NCBI RefSeq assembly: GCF_004803895.1
Contig: NZ_CP021978.1
Location: 2,914,001-2,978,000, forward strand
Length of the DNA stretch: 64,000 bases
Source of the DNA: Streptomyces hawaiiensis
GTDB taxonomy: Bacteria; Actinomycetota; Actinomycetes; Streptomycetales; Streptomycetaceae
Direction of reading: 5' to 3'
Part shown: positions 32,371 to 41,599 of the stretch, piece by piece
Numbering within the stretch: the stretch's first letter is position 1
Layout of the letters: every line of letters starts with the position of its first letter
The notes under the pieces: generated by a model
Database searches by the model: none
Seen by the model: only the letters and a program-made list of their open reading frames with translations
What the model was told of the DNA's origin: nothing
Translations under genes and position numbers: made by a program

Positions 32371-32769
32371 TCAGCGACCGTTGAACGCGTCCTTCAGCCT
32401 GGAGAACAACCCCTGCTGCCCCGGCTGACCGTGCCCGCCCGGGGGACGACCCCCGAACCCCCGGCAGCAACCGAACCACCCGCCTCAGCGACCGTTGAAC
32501 GCGTCCTTCAACCTGGAGAACAACCCCTGCTGCCCCGGCTGACCGTGCCCGCCCGGGGGACGACCCCCGAACCCCCGGCAGCAACCGAACCACCCGCCTC
32601 AGCGACCGTTGAACGCGTCCTTCAACCTGGAGAACAACCCCTGCTGCCCCGGCTGACCGTGCCCGCCCGGGGGACGACCCCCGAACCCCCGGCAGCAACC
32701 GAACCACCCGCCTCAGCGACCGTTGAACGCGTCCTTCAACCTGGAGAACAACCCCTGCTGTCCCGGCTG
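32371..32769. repeat. 114-bp tandem repeats of the dnaJ 3' end
   Basis: Three units begin at 32371, 32485 and 32599 with exact 114-base spacing, and the true dnaJ end follows at 32713. Each unit has a copy of the last 57 bases of dnaJ, stop included, plus a 57-base spacer with the hairpin CGGGGG-TCGT-CCCCCG. Copies differ by one or two bases. The array fills most of the 419-base gap between nitronate monooxygenase and dnaJ; only about 75 bases at its left are unique. Confidence 0.93.
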
Positions 32770-33846
32770 GAACTGGCCCGTGGGCCGTTCCTCGCCGCGG
32801 AGCTTGGAGAGCTCTCGGAGCAGGCGCTCCTGCTCGGGGTCGAGCTTGCTCGGGGTCTGGACCTCGACGTGGACGATGAGGTCGCCGCGTCCGCCGCCGC
32901 GCAGGTGCGTGACACCGCGGCTGTGCAGCGGGATCGACTGGCCGGACTGGGTGCCCGGGCGGATGTCGACCTCCTCCAGGCCGTCCAGCGTCTCCAGCGG
33001 CACCTTCGTGCCGAGGGCGGCCGCCGTCATCGGGAGCGTGACCGTGCAGTGCAGGTCGTCGCCGCGCCGCTGGAACTGCGAATGGGGCAGTTCGTGGATC
33101 TCGACGTACAGGTCACCCGCGGGACCACCGCCGGGGCCGACCTCGCCCTCACCGGCGAGCTGGATGCGCGTGCCGTTGTCGACACCGGCCGGGATCTTCA
33201 CCGTGAGCGTGCGGCGGGAGCGGACGCGGCCGTCGCCGGCGCACTCCGGGCACGGCGTCGGGACGACCGTGCCGAAGCCCTGGCACTGCGGGCAGGGGCG
33301 GGAGGTCATGACCTGGCCCAGGAAGGACCGGGTGACCTGCGAGACCTCACCGCGGCCGCGGCACATGTCACACGTCTGGGCGGAGGTGCCCGGGGCCGCG
33401 CCCTCACCGTTGCAGGTGTTGCACACGACGGCCGTGTCGACCTGGATGTCCTTCGTCGTACCGAAGGCCGCCTCGTCGAGCTCGATTTCGATACGGATCA
33501 TCGCGTCCTGGCCGCGGCGGGTGCGCGAGCGCGGTCCGCGCTGCGACGCCGTGCCGAAGAACGCGTCCATGATGTCCGAGAAGTTCCCGAACCCACCGGC
33601 TCCGAAGCCGCCCGCGCCGCCGCCGGCCTGCGAGAGCGGGTCGCCGCCGAGGTCGTAGACCTGCTTCTTCTGCGGGTCCGACAGCACCTCGTAAGCGGCG
33701 TTGATCTCCTTGAACCGCTCCTGGGTCTTCGGATCGGGGTTGACGTCCGGGTGCAGCTCGCGCGCGAGCCGCCGGAAGGCCTTCTTGATCTCTTCCTGCG
33801 ACGCGTCGCGGCGCACGCCGAGTACGGCGTAGTAGTCCGTGGCCAC
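32713..33846 (-). CDS. dnaJ: Chaperone DnaJ (second type, HrcA-linked)
   Basis: Hsp40 co-chaperone of 377 residues. The J-domain carries HPD in [11 protein letters not shown], followed by a Gly/Phe-rich linker (about 70-95). Four CxxCxGxG-type zinc motifs occur between residues 140 and 215 ([36 protein letters not shown]), then the client-binding domain. It begins at the last base of hrcA, so the two form one CIRCE-controlled operon. Its last 57 bases are repeated three times downstream. Confidence 0.96.
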   Translation of the reverse strand: MATDYYAVLGVRRDASQEEIKKAFRRLARELHPDVNPDPKTQERFKEINAAYEVLSDPQKKQVYDLGGDPLSQAGGGAGGFGAGGFGNFSDIMDAFFGTASQRGPRSRTRRGQDAMIRIEIELDEAAFGTTKDIQVDTAVVCNTCNGEGAAPGTSAQTCDMCRGRGEVSQVTRSFLGQVMTSRPCPQCQGFGTVVPTPCPECAGDGRVRSRRTLTVKIPAGVDNGTRIQLAGEGEVGPGGGPAGDLYVEIHELPHSQFQRRGDDLHCTVTLPMTAAALGTKVPLETLDGLEEVDIRPGTQSGQSIPLHSRGVTHLRGGGRGDLIVHVEVQTPSKLDPEQERLLRELSKLRGEERPTGQFQPGQQGLFSRLKDAFNGR

Positions 33847-34862
33847 TACGACTCCGCCAGGATCTGTCCGACGTACCGTGCCACTGCGCGTACCGCTCCC
33901 ATCGTTCCCGGGTAGTCCATGCGGGTCGGTCCGACCACGCCGAGCTTGGCGAGTGCCTCGCCGCCCGAACCGTAGCCGACCGACACGACGGACGTGGAGT
34001 TGAGTCCTTCGTGGGCGTTCTCGTGACCGATCCGTACGGTCACGCCCGGATCCTGCGCCTCGCCGAGCAGCTTCAGGAGCACCACCTGCTCCTCCAGCGC
34101 CTCCAGCACCGGCCGGATCGTGAGGGGGAAGTCATGCCCGAAGCGCGTCAGATTGGCGGTGCCGCCGATCATCAGCCGCTCCTCGTTCTCCTCGACGAGC
34201 GTCTCCAGGAGTGTGGAGAGCACCGTAGAGACCGTACCCCGGTCCTCGTGCTCGAACGCCTCCGGGAGATCCTCCACCAGACTCGGCACATCCGCGAAAC
34301 GGCGGTTCGCCACCCGGCTGTTGAGCCGCGCGCGCAGATCCGCGAGCGAGGCGTCGCCGAAGGGAGCCGGGCAGTCGACCACACGCTGCTCGACCCGCCC
34401 GGTGTCCGTGATCAACACGAGCATCACGCGTGCGGGCGCGAGGGAGAGCAGCTCCACGTGCCGCACGGTCGAGCGGGTGAGCGACGGGTACTGCACGACG
34501 GCGACCTGGCGCGTGAGCTGCGCGAGCAGCCGTACCGTACGCGCCACGACGTCGTCGAGGTCGACGGCACCCTCGAGGAAGTTCTGGATCGCGCGCCGCT
34601 CGGGCGCGGTCATCGGCTTGACGCCGGCGAGCTTGTCGACGAACAGCCGGTAGCCCTTGTCGGTGGGGATGCGCCCGGCGCTGGTGTGCGGCTGGGCGAT
34701 GTACCCCTCGTCCTCGAGGGCCGCCATGTCGTTGCGGACGGTGGCCGGGGAGACGCCGAGGCTGTGCCGCTCGGTGAGGGCCTTGGAGCCCACCGGCTCC
34801 TCGGTGCCGACGTAGTCCTGGACGATGGCGCGCAGCACCTGAAGCCTGCGTTCACTGAGCAT
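33846..34862 (-). CDS. hrcA: Heat-inducible transcription repressor HrcA
   Basis: Repressor of class I heat-shock genes, 338 residues. The winged helix lies at the start ([35 protein letters not shown]) and the GAF-like and dimerisation parts follow, ending in [22 protein letters not shown] 34862 is the family start; an upstream in-frame start would run through CIRCE. A perfect CIRCE element 46 bases upstream shows autoregulation. Confidence 0.96.
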   Translation of the reverse strand: MLSERRLQVLRAIVQDYVGTEEPVGSKALTERHSLGVSPATVRNDMAALEDEGYIAQPHTSAGRIPTDKGYRLFVDKLAGVKPMTAPERRAIQNFLEGAVDLDDVVARTVRLLAQLTRQVAVVQYPSLTRSTVRHVELLSLAPARVMLVLITDTGRVEQRVVDCPAPFGDASLADLRARLNSRVANRRFADVPSLVEDLPEAFEHEDRGTVSTVLSTLLETLVEENEERLMIGGTANLTRFGHDFPLTIRPVLEALEEQVVLLKLLGEAQDPGVTVRIGHENAHEGLNSTSVVSVGYGSGGEALAKLGVVGPTRMDYPGTMGAVRAVARYVGQILAES

Positions 34863-34907
34863 CGCGCACACCTCCAGATGTCTCGTCTGCTGCCCTGCCG
34901 GTCCGGC

Positions 34908-34934
34908 CTGGCACTCTGCGCGTGCGAGTGCCAG
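34908..34934. promoter_or_regulatory. CIRCE operator
   Basis: Arms CTGGCACTC (34908-34916) and GAGTGCCAG (34926-34934) are perfectly complementary with a nine-base spacer, matching CIRCE (consensus TTAGCACTC-N9-GAGTGCTAA). It lies upstream of hrcA-dnaJ and should bind HrcA. Confidence 0.95.
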
Positions 34935-35031
34935 CATTCCCCGGCCCAGTGTACGGCGGTGGGGTACACCCCCGGCAAGGCTGGTCGTACGGCGCCGTGC
35001 CCCGAGCGGGGCACACCGCTAGCGTCGCCGT

Positions 35032-35763
35032 ATGACGGTGACTTGGGAAGACCTCGGATGGGAGCGCGTGGCCACCGGGGTGGGGCGGTGCCGGCTGCCG
35101 GTGTGGGACTGCACGGCGGGGCTGGTCGCCGGTGAGGGCGCGGTCCTCGTGATCGACGCGGGGTCGAGCCTCGCCGAGGGCGCGAAGGTGCGCGCGCAGG
35201 CGCGGGCGCTCACCGGTCACCGTGTGACGCATCTCGCGCTGACGCATCCGCACTTCGACCATGTCTTCGGAGCGGCGGCGTTCACCGACGCGGAGGTGTT
35301 CGGCGCGGTGGGCGTGGACGCGGTGCTGACACGGGCGCGGGACCGGGAGGAGCTGCGCGCGGACGCGGTACGCAACGGCCTGGCGGCGCCCACGGCCGAG
35401 GAGGCGGCGCAGCGGCTGGCCCCGCCCGGCCACCTGGTCTCCGGCGAGTGGACCCTCGACCTGGGCGGCGGCCGGCAGGTGCTGCTGGCGAACGTCGGCC
35501 CGGGGCACACCGCGCACGACCTGGCGGTGCTGGTGCCGGGTGATCCGGAGGTGGTGTTCTGCGGTGACCTGGTCGAGGAGTCCGGCGAGCCCCAGGCGGG
35601 CCCCGACGCGGTGGCGTCGCACTGGCCGGCCGCCCTGGACCGGCTGCTCGACCTGGGCGGCGAGGACGCGGTGTACGTGCCCGGTCACGGAGCGGTGGTG
35701 GACGCGGCGTTCGTGCGGGCGCAACGGGACGCGCTGGCGGCGCGTTTCGGCGTGTCGCGGTGA
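35032..35763 (+). CDS. MBL-fold metallo-hydrolase
   Basis: A 243-residue metallo-beta-lactamase-fold hydrolase. The metal motif is HPHFDH (72-77), with further ligands in GPGHTAHDL, FCGDLVEESGEP and VPGHGAVVD. No signal peptide is present. Specificity (thioesterase, lactonase, glyoxalase II-like) cannot be told. It diverges from hrcA and is followed by a DUF3097 gene on the same strand after 31 bases. Confidence 0.87.
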   Translation: MTVTWEDLGWERVATGVGRCRLPVWDCTAGLVAGEGAVLVIDAGSSLAEGAKVRAQARALTGHRVTHLALTHPHFDHVFGAAAFTDAEVFGAVGVDAVLTRARDREELRADAVRNGLAAPTAEEAAQRLAPPGHLVSGEWTLDLGGGRQVLLANVGPGHTAHDLAVLVPGDPEVVFCGDLVEESGEPQAGPDAVASHWPAALDRLLDLGGEDAVYVPGHGAVVDAAFVRAQRDALAARFGVSR

Positions 35764-35794
35764 TCGCCGTTCGCCTTCTCCTATCGTCATTCGA

Positions 35795-36595
35795 ATGCGC
35801 CAGTACTCCGCTGACCTGACCCCGCCGTGGAAGAAGCCGAAGCCGGCGCCCGAGGTCGCGGCGGAGCCGGGCCTGGTGGTGGAGGAGCCGGGGACCGGCT
35901 TCTGCGGCGCGGTGATCCGCTGCGAGGCGGGCACGGTGACCCTGGAGGACCGCTTCGGCAAGCACCGGGTCTTCCCCCTGGAGCCGCGCGGCTTCCTGCT
36001 GGAGGGCAGGGTGGTGACCCTCGTCCGCCCCGCGCCGGGCGGCCCCGCGCGTCCCAGCCGCACGGCCTCCGGCTCGGTGGCCGTGCCCGGCGCGCGTGCC
36101 CGCGTGGCCCGCGCCGGCCGCATCTACGTCGAGGGCCGCCACGACGCCGAGCTGGTGGAGAAGGTGTGGGGCGACGACCTGCGCATCGAGGGCGTGGTCG
36201 TGGAGTACCTGGAGGGCGTCGACGACCTCCCCTCGATCGTGGAGACCTTCGCCCCCGGCCCGGACGCCCGCCTCGGCGTCCTGGTCGACCATCTGGTCCC
36301 AGGCTCGAAGGAGTGGCGCATCGCCCAGTCCGTCACCAGCGACCACGCCCTGGTCGTCGGCCACCCCTACATCGATATCTGGGAGGCGGTTAAACCGTCG
36401 TCCCTGGGCATCGGCTCCTGGCCACGGGTACCGCGCGGTCAGGACTGGAAGACGGGCGTGTGCCGCGCCCTGGGCTGGCCGGAGAAGACGGGGGCGGCCT
36501 GGCAGCGGATCCTGTCGGGGGTCCACTCGTACAAGGACCTGGAGCCGGAACTGCTGGGCAGAGTGGAAGAGCTGATCGACTTCGTGACTGCGTAG
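35795..36595 (+). CDS. DUF3097 family protein
   Basis: A 266-residue actinobacterial protein of unknown function. Recognisable segments are SADLTPPWKKPKP at the N-terminus, RIYVEGRHDAELVEKVWGDD (a TOPRIM-like stretch with Glu and Asp) and GHPYIDIWEAVKP. ATG 35795 is the family start. The TOPRIM-like sequence suggests nucleic-acid metabolism, an inference only. It follows the metallo-hydrolase closely and ends at a bidirectional hairpin. Confidence 0.85.
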   Translation: MRQYSADLTPPWKKPKPAPEVAAEPGLVVEEPGTGFCGAVIRCEAGTVTLEDRFGKHRVFPLEPRGFLLEGRVVTLVRPAPGGPARPSRTASGSVAVPGARARVARAGRIYVEGRHDAELVEKVWGDDLRIEGVVVEYLEGVDDLPSIVETFAPGPDARLGVLVDHLVPGSKEWRIAQSVTSDHALVVGHPYIDIWEAVKPSSLGIGSWPRVPRGQDWKTGVCRALGWPEKTGAAWQRILSGVHSYKDLEPELLGRVEELIDFVTA

Positions 36596-36630
36596 CTGCG
36601 GGCATGCGTGCCGCCCCCGCTGCGGGCATG

Positions 36631-36651
36631 CGTGCCGCCAGAGGCGGCACG
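36631..36651. terminator. Hairpin between convergent DUF3097 gene and hemW
   Basis: CGTGCCGCC (36631-36639) and GGCGGCACG (36643-36651) pair perfectly over nine bases with a three-base loop. A partial direct copy of the left arm with its flank occurs at 36602-36615. It can serve both converging transcripts. Confidence 0.6.
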
Positions 36652-36721
36652 GGTGGGCGCAGCGGCACCCCGCTACGCCGGGCTGCGCAACGCCCCGCCC
36701 TCAGCACCGACGCCGAGCACC

Positions 36722-37963
36722 TCAGTCCACGAGATCGCGCACGACCCCGTCCGCCAGCAACCGCCCGCGCAGAGTGAGCACAGCCCGCCCTTCCCCGTAC
36801 GAAGCTTCCTGGAGCAGTCCGTCCGACAAGGCCTTGCGCGAGGCAGCAAGCCCCTCCTCCCGCAGCAGCGACAACGGCACGCCCTCCCTGAGCCGCAGCT
36901 CCAGCAGAATCCGCTCGACCCGCCGGTCCTCCGCCGAGAGGACCTCGCGCCCGGCCCCCGGCGACCTCCCCGAAGCCAGCGCAGCCGCGTACGCCCCCGG
37001 ATGCTTCACGTTCCACCACCGCACCCCGCCCACATGACTGTGCGCACCTGGCCCGGCCCCCCACCAGTCGGCTCCCCGCCAGTACAGCTCGTTGTGCAGG
37101 CATCGCCCGGCCTGCGAGGTCGCCCAGTTCGACACCTCGTACCACTCGAAGCCCGCGCCGGAGAGCACCTCGTCCGCGATCAGGTAGCGGTCGGCGTGCA
37201 CGTCGTCGTCCGTCATGGGCACCTCACCCCGACGGATCCGACGGGCCAGCTGCGTCCCCTCCTCGACGATCAACGCGTAGGCGCTGACATGGTCCGGCCC
37301 GGCGCCCAGCACCGCGTCCAGCGACGCCCGCCAGTCGTCGTCGGACTCACCCGGTGTGCCGTAGATCAGGTCGAGGTTCACATGCTCGAAGCCGGCCCCC
37401 CGGGCCTCCGCCACACACGCCTCGGGCCGCCCCGGCGTATGCGTGCGGTCCAGGACCTTCAGCACATGCTGCCGCGCGCTCTGCATCCCGAAGGAGATCC
37501 GGTTGAAGCCCCCTTCGCGCAGCGTCGCCAGATACGCGGGATCGACCGACTCGGGATTCGCCTCCGTCGTGACCTCGGCGTCCTCCGCCAGCCCGAACTC
37601 GTCGCGGACGGCCCGCAGCATCCGTACGAGATCACCGGCGTCCAGCAGCGTGGGCGTACCCCCGCCCACGAACACCGTGCGGACCGGCCGCGGATCGTCG
37701 CCCAGTACCTTGCGCGCCAGCCGGACCTCGTCGGCCAGCGTCTCGGCGTAGTTGTCGCGGGACGCGAGGACGCCGCCGGTGCCGCGCAGCTCGGTCGCGG
37801 TGTACGTGTTGAAGTCGCAATAGCCGCAGCGGGTCGCGCAGTACGGAACGTGCAGGTAGAACCCGAGCGGACGGTCGGCGGCCCCGGCGAGCGCGGACGC
37901 GGGCAGCGCGCCGTCGTCGGGGACGGGCTGACCGTCGGGGAGTGCGGAAGGCATGCCTTCCAT
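36722..37963 (-). CDS. hemW: Radical SAM heme chaperone HemW
   Basis: A 413-residue radical SAM protein, formerly called oxygen-independent coproporphyrinogen III oxidase. The cluster ligands are Cys42, Cys46 and Cys49 (YCATRCGYCDF). HemW lacks the extra Cys of HemN and delivers heme to target proteins. FVGGGTPTLL and SFGMQSARQHVLKVLDR are typical. ATG 37963 or 37954 may be the start. It usually neighbours hrcA in actinobacteria, as here. Confidence 0.92.
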   Translation of the reverse strand: MEGMPSALPDGQPVPDDGALPASALAGAADRPLGFYLHVPYCATRCGYCDFNTYTATELRGTGGVLASRDNYAETLADEVRLARKVLGDDPRPVRTVFVGGGTPTLLDAGDLVRMLRAVRDEFGLAEDAEVTTEANPESVDPAYLATLREGGFNRISFGMQSARQHVLKVLDRTHTPGRPEACVAEARGAGFEHVNLDLIYGTPGESDDDWRASLDAVLGAGPDHVSAYALIVEEGTQLARRIRRGEVPMTDDDVHADRYLIADEVLSGAGFEWYEVSNWATSQAGRCLHNELYWRGADWWGAGPGAHSHVGGVRWWNVKHPGAYAAALASGRSPGAGREVLSAEDRRVERILLELRLREGVPLSLLREEGLAASRKALSDGLLQEASYGEGRAVLTLRGRLLADGVVRDLVD

Positions 37964-37981
37964 TGTCCAGCACCCGTGCGG

Positions 37982-40204
37982 TCAGTCCGCCTGGAGCACC
38001 AGCAGGGCGAGATCGTCCGCCGGGGGCCGTGCCCCGAACTCGTGCACCAGCCGTTTGATACGCTCGGCTATCAGCTCCGCGTCCAGCCCGGCGCACCCGG
38101 CCAGCGCCGCCGCGAGCCCGTCCCCGTCGTCGAACTGGCGGGAGCCGCAGCGGCGCTCGGTCACCCCGTCGGTGACGCACAGCAGCGTGTCGCCGGAGCG
38201 CAGCTCGAAGGTCTCGCTGGTGTAGGTGGCGTCCTCGACGACGCCGAGGAGGGTCTGGGGCTGTGCGCACGTGTGGACCTCGCCGCCCGCCCCGAGCAGC
38301 AGCGGCAGCGGGTGCCCGGCGGAGGCGACGGTGCAGCGGACGCCGCCGTCGAAGGGCGCCAGCTCGCCGTAGAGCAGGGACAGGAAGCGCGTCTGGGGAC
38401 CGTCGCCGGGCGGGGTCGGCCGCGCGCCCGCCGCCACCAGCGCCCGGGCCGCCGCGTCCGCGGCCTCCGTGGCGTCGTCGAGCAGCAGCTGGTTGAGGCG
38501 GTCGAGGACGTCGGCGACCCGGTAGCCCTCGCGGGCCAGCAGCCGCAGCCAGGGCCGGGCGAGGCCGATCACGACGGCCGCCTCGGGCCCCTTGCCCTGG
38601 ACGTCGCCGACGGCGAAGCACCAGCGGCCGTCGCCGGCCGGGAACAGGTCGTAGAAGTCGCCGCTCGGCCCGCCCTTGTCGCACGGCTCGTAGACGAGGG
38701 CGCTGCGCATACCGGGGATCTCGGCCACGGCGCCGGGCAGCAGTCCGCGCTGGAGGATGGCGCTGATGGTGGCCTGGCGGGCGTACTGGCGGGCGGCGCC
38801 GATGGCGAGGGCCACCCGGCGGCTGAGGTCCTCGACGAGGCCGGTGATCTCGTCGGGGAAGCCGGCCGTCCCGGAGCGCCCGATGACGAGGGTGCCCAGC
38901 GGGCGTCCCCCGGCGACCAGCCGGTATGCGAGGGCCGAGCCGGGCTCGCCGTCACCGAGCGCCTCACCGGGCCAGGGGTAGTCGACGGGCCCGGACCTTC
39001 CCCGCTCCCGGCCGCGCTCGAAGGGGGACGCCCCTGTCGGGTCGAACGGCTGCGGCGGCTCCTTCTCCAGGGTGCGGCGCAACTCCTCGATACGGTTCTC
39101 GCTGCCGTGCCAGACCCGGGCGAGGCGCGGTCCGCCCAGGCCGGCTCCGCCGCTCCAGCCGCCGCCGGTGGCCTCGTCCTCCAGCCAGACCGCGCACCAG
39201 TCGGCCAGCCGGGGCACGATCAGCTGCCCGGCGAGGGCCGCGACCAGATCCTCGTCGAGCTGCCCGGCGAGCAGGTCGGAGGCCTCGGCGAGGAAGGAGA
39301 GGGCGCCGCGGCCGAGCCAGGCGCCGTCGGGCCCGTCGCGTCCGTCGCGGTTCTCGAGCCGGTCCCGCCAGTCCCGGAGGTCGTTCCAGTCACGCAGACC
39401 ACCGTCCTCCCGTAAGTCGGGCCAGTCCCGTGCCTCTCCGCCCTCCCGCGAGTCCCACGTCTCTCCGCCCTCACGCAGGTCCCACGGCTCTCCCCCGCGA
39501 CGCCAGGCCCGTACGGCCTCCCCCACCTCGGCGCCCGGGCGCGGTTCGGGCGCCAGGATCTGCGCCACCCGCAGGCCGCGCGCCAGCGTGTGCTCCCCGG
39601 CGTAGGCCTCGATCTGCTCGCCCGCCGCGCACCCCCCGGCGGGCAGCCGCGCCCACACGGTCTTGCGGCCCGTGCGGTACGTGATCCCCCACGCCTCGGA
39701 GAGCGCGCCGACGAGCCGCAGGCCACGCCCGTACTCGGGGGTGTCGTGCGGTGTCTCCGGCTCGCTGCCGCGGGGTGCGCGCGAGGGATGGTGGTCGCAG
39801 ACCTCGACGACGAGCGCGGCCGTGTCCGGGGCGTCGCCGCCTTCCAGCCGGCACTCCATCTCGACGTCGGTGCCGGCGTGTACGACGGCGTTGGTGACGA
39901 GTTCGCTGACGACGAGCGCGGCGTCGTCGGCGAGGCGGTCGGTGAGGTGCCCGGCGCCGGGCAGGGCGAGCCCGGCCCACTCGGTGAGCGCCGCGCGCAC
40001 CAGGGCGCGGGCGGCGCCCGGCGCGAGGCAGCTGCCGGACAGGGTCGCGCGCGCCCGCGCATCCTTCGGCGCGTGCGCCTCCGCAGTGGGTGCGGGCTCC
40101 TCGGAAACGGGCCCCTCCTGGACGGGCACGGGCGTCTCCCCAGCGTGTGCAGGCGCCTCTGAGGCACGGGAAGCGGTCTCCCGTTGCGTCGGAATGGCCC
40201 CCAT
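37982..40204 (-). CDS. SpoIIE-type PP2C phosphatase with ATP-binding and GAF domains
   Basis: A 740-residue signalling protein. An RsbW-like HATPase domain comes first (N-box SELVTNAVVH, G-box GRGLRLVGALSEAWG). A low-complexity region with WDLREGGE-type repeats (39328-39496) leads into a GAF domain, then a C-terminal PP2C phosphatase with metal ligands in GGPSGDFYDLF and VGDVQGKGPEA. ATG 40204 has GGGGAG six bases upstream; a GTG at 40240 is weaker. It probably switches an anti-anti-sigma factor. It is divergent from the HAMP gene. Confidence 0.9.
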   Translation of the reverse strand: MGAIPTQRETASRASEAPAHAGETPVPVQEGPVSEEPAPTAEAHAPKDARARATLSGSCLAPGAARALVRAALTEWAGLALPGAGHLTDRLADDAALVVSELVTNAVVHAGTDVEMECRLEGGDAPDTAALVVEVCDHHPSRAPRGSEPETPHDTPEYGRGLRLVGALSEAWGITYRTGRKTVWARLPAGGCAAGEQIEAYAGEHTLARGLRVAQILAPEPRPGAEVGEAVRAWRRGGEPWDLREGGETWDSREGGEARDWPDLREDGGLRDWNDLRDWRDRLENRDGRDGPDGAWLGRGALSFLAEASDLLAGQLDEDLVAALAGQLIVPRLADWCAVWLEDEATGGGWSGGAGLGGPRLARVWHGSENRIEELRRTLEKEPPQPFDPTGASPFERGRERGRSGPVDYPWPGEALGDGEPGSALAYRLVAGGRPLGTLVIGRSGTAGFPDEITGLVEDLSRRVALAIGAARQYARQATISAILQRGLLPGAVAEIPGMRSALVYEPCDKGGPSGDFYDLFPAGDGRWCFAVGDVQGKGPEAAVVIGLARPWLRLLAREGYRVADVLDRLNQLLLDDATEAADAAARALVAAGARPTPPGDGPQTRFLSLLYGELAPFDGGVRCTVASAGHPLPLLLGAGGEVHTCAQPQTLLGVVEDATYTSETFELRSGDTLLCVTDGVTERRCGSRQFDDGDGLAAALAGCAGLDAELIAERIKRLVHEFGARPPADDLALLVLQAD

Positions 40205-40306
40205 GGACAGCTCCCCGGGCAGTTCGTACGAATACGCCACAGTCGATGCCGACAGAGTGACAGACTGACCGCGCCCATAAGCGCGGAGTTACCGAAGTGG
40301 GCCGCC

Positions 40307-41599
40307 ATGAGTGAGAACAGTGCTACTCCTGTGGTCGAAGACCGGTACGAAGACGGTCAGATTCGTGCATCCGATCTGCGTCCCCTGCTCGCCGCCATGA
40401 CAGCCGCACGCGACGGTGACTTCACCAAGGTGCCGGAATCCGGCCACGGGATGGTGGCCGAACTCACCTCGGTCTTCAACCAGATCATGGACCGCGGCGT
40501 CCACTTCACCTCCGAGGTGCAGCGCGTCAGACGGGAGCTGGTGCGCCACGGCCGGCTCGACGAGCGGCTCTCGGCCAGCCCGGGCCAGGGCCTGTGGACG
40601 TCCCGGGTCAACGACGTGAACCAGCTGCTCGACGCCCAGGTCGCCCCGGCGGCGAACGCCACCCGCGTGCTGGACGCGGTGGCCGGCGGCGATCTGACCC
40701 AGCGGGTCGATCTGCACGACGGGACGCGGCAGTTACGCGGCGATCTGCGGCGTCTGGGCCGGGCCGTGAACAAGATGGTGGACCAGCTGTCCCTGTTCAC
40801 CGGCGAGGTGACGCGGGTCGCCCGCGAGGTCGGCACCGAGGGGCGGCTCGGCGGCCGGGCCAAGGTGCAGGGGCTGTCGGGCAGTTGGCGGGACGTGACA
40901 GAGGCCGTCAACACCATGGCGTCGCGGCTGACGGCCCAGGTGCGGGACATCGCGGCGGTGGCGCGCGGCGACCTGACCCGCACGGTCACGGTGGAGGCGA
41001 CCGGCGAGCTGCTGGAGCTGAAGCTGACCGTCAACACGATGGTCGACCAGCTGTCCGCCTTCGCCGACGAGGTATCCCGCGTGGCCCGCGAGGTCGGCTC
41101 CGAGGGCCAGCTCGGCGGCCAGGCCCGGGTCGAGGGCGTCTACGGCACCTGGAAGCGCCTGACGACGAACGTCCGCCTTCCGCGGCTACGCGACCGGCGC
41201 CGCCGGCCCCCCACCAAGCCCTTCGACCCCTGGGTCCTCAGGGCCAAGGTCAGCGTCTTCCTGGACCTCCACCGCAAAGGAAGAGAGGTGGAACGCCTGA
41301 GGACGGAGATCCAGGACCTCAAAACGCCGAGCAGGGGAACGTGGTTAGGGCGCGGGGCTGTATCAATGTGCGGCTCCGCCGCGTGGGCGCGACGAGCCAC
41401 AGCGGGCCCGCCAGCCGCCACACAGCCCCCGCCGCCCCCCTACGCCTCGCGAGACCCGTCGTACATCTCCTCGATCAGATGCTTGTACTCCCGCTCCACA
41501 ACGGGCCGCTTCAGCTTCAGGCTCGGCGTGATCTCACCATGCTCGACATCGAGGTCACGCGGCAGAAGACGGAACTTCTTGATGGTCTGCCACCTCTGA
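40307..41599 (+). pseudogene. Internally deleted HAMP-domain hybrid histidine kinase
   Basis: Residues up to about 290 hold three HAMP repeats (for example [23 protein letters not shown]) as in the very long Streptomyces HAMP/GAF/His-kinase/receiver proteins. After LTTNV the sequence jumps to FRGYATGAA in another frame (41178-41204) and back to TKPFDPWVLRAKVSVFLDLH, the end of a receiver domain. The GAF, kinase and most receiver parts are missing and the receiver remnant is frameshifted. The open frame runs on through an interspersed repeat into the convergent ligase gene. A TTA codon lies at 40733-40735. A short HAMP-only product may still be made. Confidence 0.75.
41348..41402 (+). repeat. 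Interspersed 55-bp intergenic element, copy 2
   Basis: Begins GGGCGCGGGGCTGTATCAAT, then TGCGGCTCCGCCGC and GTGGGCGCGACGAGCC. It matches the element at 26186-26240 in inverse orientation. It lies at the junction of the decayed HAMP gene and the ligase gene. Confidence 0.75.

Noticed and set aside
32306..32707. Repeat protein across the dnaJ array
   Set aside because: Same reason: an open frame created by the 114-base units.
36608..39415. 935-codon plus-strand frame opposite hemW and the phosphatase
   Set aside because: Antisense shadow of two genes with clear catalytic motifs.
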